NCBI GenBank assembly: GCA_049318165.1
Contig: JBMOGW010000056.1
Span: 1-16,316, forward strand
Source of the DNA: UBA668 sp049318165
GTDB taxonomy: Bacteria > Actinomycetota > Acidimicrobiia > Acidimicrobiales > Ilumatobacteraceae
Reading direction: 5' to 3'
Length of the DNA: 16,316 bases
Position numbers and translations under genes: made by a program. Within the stretch, counting starts at the first letter, position 1, and the number at the start of each line of letters is the position of its first letter. This document shows positions 12,086 through 16,316 of this stretch, piece after piece. The notes below the pieces were generated by a model, which was given only the letters and a program-made list of their open reading frames with translations, made no database searches and had not been told where the DNA came from.

Positions 12086-13396
12086 TCAGAAGCCGAGGCG
12101 GCGGAAGAGCTCCATGTGCAGGTCGGCGATCGGCACGCGGATCTGCTCGGTGGTGTCGCGGTCGCGCACGGTGACGGCCTGGTCCTCGAGCGAGTCGAAG
12201 TCCACGGTGACGCACAACGGCGTGCCCACCTCGTCCTGACGGCGGTAGCGCTTGCCGATCGACTGCGTGTCGTCGTAGTCCACCATGTAGCGATCGCTGA
12301 GGCTGGCGAAGATCTCCTTCGCCAGCGGCGTGAGCGTGTCCTTCTTGCTCAACGGCAGCACGGCCACCTTGTACGGCGCCAGGCGCGGGTGCAGGCGCAG
12401 GATGGTGCGCGACTCGCCACCCACCTCGTCCTCGTCGTACGCGGCCAGCAGGAACGCGGCCATCGCACGGTTCACACCAGCGGCCGGCTCGATGACGTAC
12501 GGCACGTAGCGCTCGTTGGTGGCCTGGTCGAAGAAGTCGAGCTTCTGGCCGCTGTGCTGCGCGTGCTGGTTGAGGTCGTAGTTGGTGCGCTGGGCGATGC
12601 CCTCCAGCTCGCCCCAACCCCACGGGTACATGAACTCGACGTCGCTCGTGCCGGCCGAATAGTGGCTCAGCTCGTCGGCGTCGTGCGGGCGCAGGCGCAG
12701 CATCTCGGCCGGGATGCCCAGGTCGACGTACCACTGGAAGCGGGCGTTGCACCAGTACTCGTACCACTGTGCGCTCTCGGCCGGGGGCACGAAGAACTCG
12801 CACTCCATCTGCTCGAACTCGCGGGTGCGGAAGATGAAGTTGCCGGGCGTGATCTCGTTGCGGAAGCTCTTGCCCACCTGGGCGATGCCGAACGGCGGCT
12901 TCTTGCGGCTCGTCTGCAACACGTTGAGGAAGTTCACGAACATGCCCTGCGCCGTCTCCGGCCGCATGTACACCTCGGCGCCGCTGCCCTCCACCGGGCC
13001 GGCGTACGTCTTGAACATCAGGTTGAACGCACGCGCCTCGGTGAACGAGCCCTTGCTGCCGCAGTTCGGGCACACGTCCGGGTCGGTGAGGTGGTCCTCG
13101 CGGAAGCGCTGCTTGCAGTTCGTGCAGTCCACCAGCGGATCGGAGAAGTTGGCCAGGTGACCCGACGCCTCGAACACGGCCGGCGGGGCGAGGATGGCGG
13201 CGTCGATCAGCACCACGTCGTCGCGCTGCTGCACCATCGTGCGGATCCATGCCTCGCGCACGTTGCGCAGCATCAGCGATCCGAGCGGGCCGTAGTCGAA
13301 GCTGGAACGGAATCCGCCGTAGATCTCGGCCGACGGGTACACGAACCCGCGGCGCTTGGCGAGGTTGACGATCTGATCCATGTCGGTGGCAGCCAT
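12086..13396 (-). CDS. glyS: Glycyl-tRNA synthetase, single-chain class II type
   Basis: This 436-residue enzyme charges tRNA-Gly. It is the alpha2, eukaryote/archaeal-like form, not the bacterial alpha2beta2 GlyQ/GlyS form. Evidence: IYGGFRSSFDYGPLG near the N-terminus, a four-cysteine zinc knuckle (Cys91, 94, 109, 112), RPETAQGMF, motif 2 (FRNEITP, 178-184, with FEQMECEFF), motif 3 (GVNRAM, 307-312) and a C-terminal anticodon-binding domain from about 340. The length is at the short end for the type. ATG 13396 is chosen because a TAGCCT box lies 10 nt upstream; an in-frame ATG at 13381 is an alternative. It follows recO on the same strand, a neighbourhood also seen in mycobacteria. Confidence 0.95.
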   Translation of the reverse strand: MAATDMDQIVNLAKRRGFVYPSAEIYGGFRSSFDYGPLGSLMLRNVREAWIRTMVQQRDDVVLIDAAILAPPAVFEASGHLANFSDPLVDCTNCKQRFREDHLTDPDVCPNCGSKGSFTEARAFNLMFKTYAGPVEGSGAEVYMRPETAQGMFVNFLNVLQTSRKKPPFGIAQVGKSFRNEITPGNFIFRTREFEQMECEFFVPPAESAQWYEYWCNARFQWYVDLGIPAEMLRLRPHDADELSHYSAGTSDVEFMYPWGWGELEGIAQRTNYDLNQHAQHSGQKLDFFDQATNERYVPYVIEPAAGVNRAMAAFLLAAYDEDEVGGESRTILRLHPRLAPYKVAVLPLSKKDTLTPLAKEIFASLSDRYMVDYDDTQSIGKRYRRQDEVGTPLCVTVDFDSLEDQAVTVRDRDTTEQIRVPIADLHMELFRRLGF

Positions 13397-13406
13397 AACG
13401 CAGCAA

Positions 13407-13412
13407 AGGCTA
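13407..13412 (-). promoter_or_regulatory. Putative -10 box of glyS
   Basis: Minus-strand TAGCCT 10 nt before the glyS ATG, with no Shine-Dalgarno in between; a short-leader or leaderless mRNA is likely. I see no T-box leader in the recO-glyS gap. Confidence 0.35.
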
Positions 13413-13433
13413 CGGCCCAGCCCGGCCTGTCCC

Positions 13434-13451
13434 GCAGAACTTAAGTTCGGT
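13434..13451 (-). repeat. Single copy of the GAACTTAAGTTC palindromic repeat
   Basis: The minus strand reads ACCGAACTTAAGTTCTGC, matching the repeat units at 2342-2420 including flanking bases outside the palindrome. It lies 15 nt past the recO stop and about 38 nt upstream of the glyS ATG, again in a post-stop position. Confidence 0.75.
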
Positions 13452-13466
13452 GGCGAGCGCCCTGGG

Positions 13467-14189
13467 TCAGTGGGTTTCGAACATGGCCACCGTGCGCAGC
13501 CTGCGCTCGATGTGGTGTTCGAGCGCCCGCGTGGCGTGCTGGGCCACCTCGTGCGTGGCGGGCGACGCCGGCACGGACAGTGCGTCGTTCAACCGCCCGC
13601 CGAGGATCATCCGCATCAGCTCCAGCGCCTCGGGACTCATCGGGGCACCGGTGCGGCAGCTGCGGCACAACGCGCCACCCTGGTCCATGTCGAACGCCAC
13701 CAGCGGGCCGTCCTCGCCGCAGCGGACGCACATGTCCAGCTCCGGGCGCACACCTTCGGCTGCGAGCAGCTTCCAGTAGAACGACGGCACCACCAGCGGG
13801 CCGCTGCGCTCGCCGATCGTGCGCAGCGCCCCCACCACCATCCGGTACAGGTGCGGGACCGGCTCGCGGTCGAGCGCCATCTGGTCGGCGGCCTCCAGCA
13901 CGGCGATGCCGTTGGTGAGGTGGTCCAGGTCCTGCAGCATCGGCGCCAGCGTCTCCACGCTCTCGGCCTGGCTGACGATGTCGAGCTCGCGCCCCTGCGA
14001 CAGCAGCAGGCGGACGTGGCTCATCGGTTCCAACCGGGCGCCGAACTTCGACGTGGTCTTGCGCACGCCCTTGGCCACCGCGCGGATCTTGCCGTGCTCC
14101 TCGGTGAGCAGCACGACGATGCGGTCGGCCTCACCCAGCTTGTAGGTGCGCAGCACGACAGCCGTGTCGCGGTACAGGTGCGACGCCAT
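13467..14189 (-). CDS. recO: DNA repair protein RecO
   Basis: This 240-residue mediator loads RecA onto SSB-coated DNA in RecFOR gap repair and anneals strands. The N-terminal OB fold carries RDTAVVLRTYKLGEADRIVVLLTEEHGKIRAVAKG (residues 7-41), the best-known RecO signature. The C-terminal half is helical and has a zinc site Cys154, Cys157, Cys175 and Cys178 (CVRC and CRSC). The start is ATG 14189, 15 nt after the stop of the cis-prenyltransferase-like gene, so the two are probably cotranscribed. recO next to a cis-prenyltransferase gene is a conserved actinobacterial pairing (recO-uppS in M. tuberculosis). Confidence 0.95.
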   Translation of the reverse strand: MASHLYRDTAVVLRTYKLGEADRIVVLLTEEHGKIRAVAKGVRKTTSKFGARLEPMSHVRLLLSQGRELDIVSQAESVETLAPMLQDLDHLTNGIAVLEAADQMALDREPVPHLYRMVVGALRTIGERSGPLVVPSFYWKLLAAEGVRPELDMCVRCGEDGPLVAFDMDQGGALCRSCRTGAPMSPEALELMRMILGGRLNDALSVPASPATHEVAQHATRALEHHIERRLRTVAMFETH

Positions 14190-14204
14190 GTCAGCGGGCC
14201 ACGG

Positions 14205-14741
14205 TCAGTCGTCGACCCCGCCGAAGCGGCGGTGCCGTTGCGAGTACGAGTCGATGGCCCGGTCGAGGTGACCGGCGGCCAGATCGGCCCACGGCACGTC
14301 GATGAACACCAACTCGGAGTAGGCCAGCTCCCACACCAGCGACGGCGGCAGGTGATGCGGCGGGCCGAGCACCACCACCAGGTCGGGGTCGGCGAGCGCC
14401 GGCGCGTTCAGCTTGCCGGCCAGCGCATCCTCGGTGATCTCCTCGCCCGCGGCGTCGAGTGCCGCAGCGGCCTCGGCCACCCGCGCCTGGCCGTCGGCCT
14501 GCGGGTCGGCGCACACCCGGCAGTGGCCGATCTCGACCACCCGCTCGGGGCCGAACTGCACACCGGGCGAGCCCGAGTACGGGCGCAGCGTCAGCCAACT
14601 GGCACCGACGTGGTCGGCCACCTTGCCCAGCTCGTCCAGCCGGTGGGCCCACTGCTCGGCCGACATCGCCGCCCAGTCCGCAAGGCTGCCACCGACCACG
14701 ATGATGTGGCGGAGCGCGCTGGTGTCGGCGACGGCGTTCAT
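14205..14741 (-). CDS. Degenerate cis-prenyltransferase-like subunit (NgBR-like)
   Basis: This 178-residue protein aligns with UppS at both ends. HIIVVGGSLADWA (12-24) matches the DGNGRWA segment without gaps, but the catalytic Asp is Gly18. LVVVLGPPHHLPPSLVWELAYSEL matches the RTSGExRxSNFxLWQxAxxE region with every diphosphate-binding residue changed. DVPWADLAAGHLDRAIDSYSQRHRRFGG matches the UppS C-terminus, including RRFGG (171-175). The middle is about 50 residues shorter and carries CRVC. It cannot be a classical prenyltransferase alone; a non-catalytic partner of the UppS at 15419 is my inference. ATG 14741 is chosen because GACAAT lies 7 nt upstream; ATG 14750 is the alternative. It precedes recO, where uppS often sits in actinobacteria. 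Confidence 0.75.
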   Translation of the reverse strand: MNAVADTSALRHIIVVGGSLADWAAMSAEQWAHRLDELGKVADHVGASWLTLRPYSGSPGVQFGPERVVEIGHCRVCADPQADGQARVAEAAAALDAAGEEITEDALAGKLNAPALADPDLVVVLGPPHHLPPSLVWELAYSELVFIDVPWADLAAGHLDRAIDSYSQRHRRFGGVDD

Positions 14742-14748
14742 CGCCCCC

Positions 14749-14754
14749 ATTGTC
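14749..14754 (-). promoter_or_regulatory. Putative -10 box of the cis-prenyltransferase-like gene and recO
   Basis: Minus-strand GACAAT followed by GGGGGCG and ATG 14741, the same layout as at 3931-3936. It would make the 14750 ATG part of the promoter. Confidence 0.4.
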
Positions 14755-14769
14755 CCACGCGGGAGGTGG

Positions 14770-15345
14770 TTACGACGTCATGCCGTTGAGGCCCACGAGG
14801 CCGCGGGCGAGCTCGATCTCGCCCATGTGGCGCAGGCCGTGCTGGTAGATCCAGCACTCGGTGGCGTCGAGCAGCGTGATGCCGTCGGGCCCGGCGACGC
14901 GGGCGCTGTAGGTGCTGGCGATCTGCGGCGGGAACGGCCGGGTGATGACCACCCGGTCCAGTTCGGCGGGGTCGAGCTGGTCGAGCCAGTCCTCGGTGCG
15001 CTGGAACACGGCGCGCATGTACTCCTGGAACGCCTCGTAGTCGCCGATGCGCTGGTGGATCATCTCGTCGACCGTCTTGTGCTTGCCGTGGTCGTTGACG
15101 GTCATCTGCACCCGGTCCTGCCACTCCTGGTTCCAGATCGGCGGCGTACCGGTCATCATCATGAACGACACGTCGATCATGTTGGTGATGTGGAACAGGC
15201 AGAACGCGATGGGCAGCACGCCCTCGCGCTCGAAGTGGTTGACGTGCTCGAGGTCCATCGTGTCGACGGCCTGGTGGTACAGCGAATGCATGGCGCGCAT
15301 GCGCCGGCGCAACGAATCGAGCACGAGCGGAGAACTCTGGTCCAT
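14770..15345 (-). CDS. DinB-superfamily (DinB_2-like) protein
   Basis: This 191-residue protein has the four-helix DinB/DfsB layout: a first helix (MRAMHSLYHQAVDTM), a second with CLFHITNMIDVSFMMM containing His52, and a last helix with HGLRHMGEIELARGL containing His169 and His173. These three histidines match the metal triad of the superfamily, which includes thiol-dependent transferases and many uncharacterised proteins. Its own substrate is unknown; mycothiol-dependent chemistry is a guess from related actinobacterial members. ATG 15345 has TAGGGT 6 nt upstream and an ideal TTGACA -35. Its stop is about 28 nt before the next minus-strand gene, so readthrough into the cis-prenyltransferase-like gene is possible. 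Confidence 0.8.
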   Translation of the reverse strand: MDQSSPLVLDSLRRRMRAMHSLYHQAVDTMDLEHVNHFEREGVLPIAFCLFHITNMIDVSFMMMTGTPPIWNQEWQDRVQMTVNDHGKHKTVDEMIHQRIGDYEAFQEYMRAVFQRTEDWLDQLDPAELDRVVITRPFPPQIASTYSARVAGPDGITLLDATECWIYQHGLRHMGEIELARGLVGLNGMTS

Positions 15346-15351
15346 GCGCCG

Positions 15352-15379
15352 ACCCTAGTGCTGTCAGAGTCACTGTCAA
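15352..15379 (-). promoter_or_regulatory. Strong promoter of the DinB-like gene with direct repeat in the spacer
   Basis: On the minus strand TTGACA (15374-15379) and TAGGGT (15352-15357) are 16 bp apart and the ATG follows 6 nt after the -10, a textbook leaderless promoter. TGACAG occurs twice with a 12-bp period (forward CTGTCA at 15361-15366 and 15373-15378), overlapping the -35 and spacer, so a repressor site is possible. Confidence 0.7.
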
Positions 15380-15405
15380 TACATGAGCGGCGCCGCGACG
15401 GCGAG

Positions 15406-15411
15406 TACCGT
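15406..15411 (+). promoter_or_regulatory. Putative -10 box of uppS
   Basis: TACCGT, 7 nt before GTG 15419; the same hexamer precedes trpF. No clear -35. Confidence 0.35.
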
Positions 15412-15418
15412 GAGGGAC

Positions 15419-16102
15419 GTGAGCCCCTCCCCCGCATCGTCGCCGCGCCGCGCGCACGTCGCGTGCATCATGGACGGCAACGGCCGCTGGGCGAAGGCCC
15501 GCAACCTGCCCCGCACCGAGGGCCACACCGAGGGCGAGGAGAACCTCGCCCGCCTGGTCCGCGTCGCCGTCACCCGCAACGTCGGGTGGCTCACCGTCTT
15601 CGGTTTCTCCACCGAGAACTGGGTGCGACCGCGCACCGAGGTGCGCCACATCCTCGGTCTGCACAAGAAGCTGTTCGGCCGAGTCGCCGAACTGAACGAG
15701 CTGAACGTGCGCATCCAGTGGATGGGCCGCCCGTTCGACAGCCCCGAGGCGCGCACGCCGAAGTACGTGCAGCGGGCCATCCGCAAGGCGATCGCCGACA
15801 CCGCCGGCAACACCGGCATGGTGCTCACCGTCGCCTTCGACTACGGCAGCCACGCCGAGATCGTGCACGCCGCACAGGCCGCGGCGGCCGGCGGCGACCT
15901 GACCCCCGAGGCCATCCGCGCCCACCTCTACCTGCCCGAACTGCCCCCGGTGGACGTGCTGGTGCGCACGTCGGGCGAGCAGCGGATCAGCAACTTCATG
16001 CTGTGGCAGAGCGCCGGCACCGAGGTCTACTGGACCGATCGCGCCTGGCCGGAGTTCGACGGCGCCGAGCTCGACGCGGCACTGTCGCTGGTCCGCGCCT
16101 GA
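15419..16102 (+). CDS. uppS: Undecaprenyl diphosphate synthase (cis-prenyltransferase), lacking the RRFGG tail
   Basis: This 227-residue enzyme condenses isopentenyl diphosphate onto an allylic primer to make the lipid carrier for cell-wall synthesis, at the membrane surface. Catalytic Asp19 lies in HVACIMDGNGRWA, then GHTEGEEN (His36), FGFSTENW (61-68), RTSGEQRISNF (183-193), and Mg-binding Glu202 in TEVYWTDRAWPEF. The protein ends at DAALSLVRA, just where other members continue with the R-x-R-R-F-G-G tail; neither alternative frame downstream encodes that tail. GTG 15419 is chosen for the TACCGT box 7 nt upstream; GTG 15410 and ATG 15383 are alternatives, the latter overlapping the divergent DinB-like promoter. 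See the tail-bearing homologue at 14205-14741. Confidence 0.93.
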   Translation: MSPSPASSPRRAHVACIMDGNGRWAKARNLPRTEGHTEGEENLARLVRVAVTRNVGWLTVFGFSTENWVRPRTEVRHILGLHKKLFGRVAELNELNVRIQWMGRPFDSPEARTPKYVQRAIRKAIADTAGNTGMVLTVAFDYGSHAEIVHAAQAAAAGGDLTPEAIRAHLYLPELPPVDVLVRTSGEQRISNFMLWQSAGTEVYWTDRAWPEFDGAELDAALSLVRA

Positions 16103-16177
16103 TCGCCGTCAGCCGGCCACCAGCAGGCAGCGCCCGACCGCCGGGCATTCCACCCGGAACCGACCCAGGTCGGATCA

Positions 16178-16316
16178 CGCGCCCATGGGCGCGCAACACG
16201 ACCGATCTGGTGGCACACCGCGCCCATGGGCGCGAAAACCGACAACGCTGGCGGGAACCGCGCCCAACCCGATCGAGCACTGGCGGGTGCCGCGCCCAAC
16301 CTGGTTCGGCGGGGAC
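16178..16316. repeat. Palindromic GC-rich repeat array at the window edge
   Basis: The perfect palindrome CGCGCCCATGGGCGCG occurs at 16178-16193 and 16219-16234 (41-bp step). Degenerate copies CGCGCCCAACC and CGCGCCCAAC follow at 16259 and 16291. CTGGYGG precedes the last three copies by a few bases, giving a loose 32-41 bp unit. CCAGGTCGG (16165-16173) and CCGATCTGG (16202-16210) flank the first palindrome as an inverted pair with one mismatch. The array follows uppS and continues beyond the window. I see no gene in 16103-16316. Confidence 0.7.

Noticed and set aside
12056..13444. A 462-codon plus-strand frame opposite glyS
   Set aside because: It is an antisense shadow with Val/His/Leu/Arg-rich low-information sequence; glyS on the minus strand carries the zinc knuckle and class II motifs.
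13397..13466. T-box riboswitch upstream of glyS
   Set aside because: The gap is too short and has no AGGGTGG T-box sequence or specifier stem.
16027..16299. Minus-strand frame of 90 codons at the right edge
   Set aside because: It mixes antisense uppS with the palindromic repeat array and has no recognisable protein feature or ribosome binding site.

Overview
This is a very GC-rich, gene-dense bacterial chromosome segment with core metabolic genes and no phage, transposase, CRISPR, rRNA or tRNA signal. High GC, short spacers, TANNNT boxes placed 6-10 nt before start codons (leaderless style), a eukaryote/archaeal-type glycyl-tRNA synthetase and the recO / cis-prenyltransferase / glyS neighbourhood all suggest an actinobacterium. 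A dedicated trpF and a FabZ-type dehydratase point away from Streptomyces and Mycobacterium, towards an Acidimicrobiia (Ilumatobacter-like) lineage. That placement is inference.

Layout. 1-2339 (+): type II fatty-acid synthesis block, the 3' end of fabH then fabG, acpP and fabF, with start/stop overlaps at fabH-fabG and acpP-fabF. A tandem palindromic repeat separates it from the convergent fabZ-bcp pair (minus). 3318-4888: an intergenic region with a plus-strand promoter and a possible small RNA or short ORF, a HIT-like protein, and a fasciclin-domain lipoprotein with two strong terminator hairpins (genes minus). 4889-9762: tryptophan genes. trpF-trpB-trpA form one minus-strand operon; trpC lies in a second minus-strand unit behind a small ABM-domain gene. 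A plus-strand coiled-coil gene separates the two, and its stop codon forms a hairpin with the trpC stop. 9830-11941 (+): an OmpR-type response regulator and its histidine kinase, with an 11-bp-period direct repeat between them. 12086-15345 (minus): glyS, recO, a degenerate cis-prenyltransferase-like protein, and a DinB-like protein with a near-consensus promoter. 15419-16102 (+): the catalytic undecaprenyl diphosphate synthase. The right edge carries a GC-rich palindromic repeat array that runs off the window.

The most interesting point is the pair of cis-prenyltransferase homologues 0.7 kb apart. The plus-strand enzyme keeps all catalytic motifs but stops just before the usual C-terminal RRFGG tail. 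The neighbour beside recO has lost the catalytic Asp and the diphosphate-binding motif but keeps a perfect RRFGG tail. This is the division of labour seen in the eukaryotic DHDDS-NgBR heteromer and suggests a two-subunit bacterial polyprenyl diphosphate synthase. Three families of short palindromic or tandem intergenic repeats are also present.
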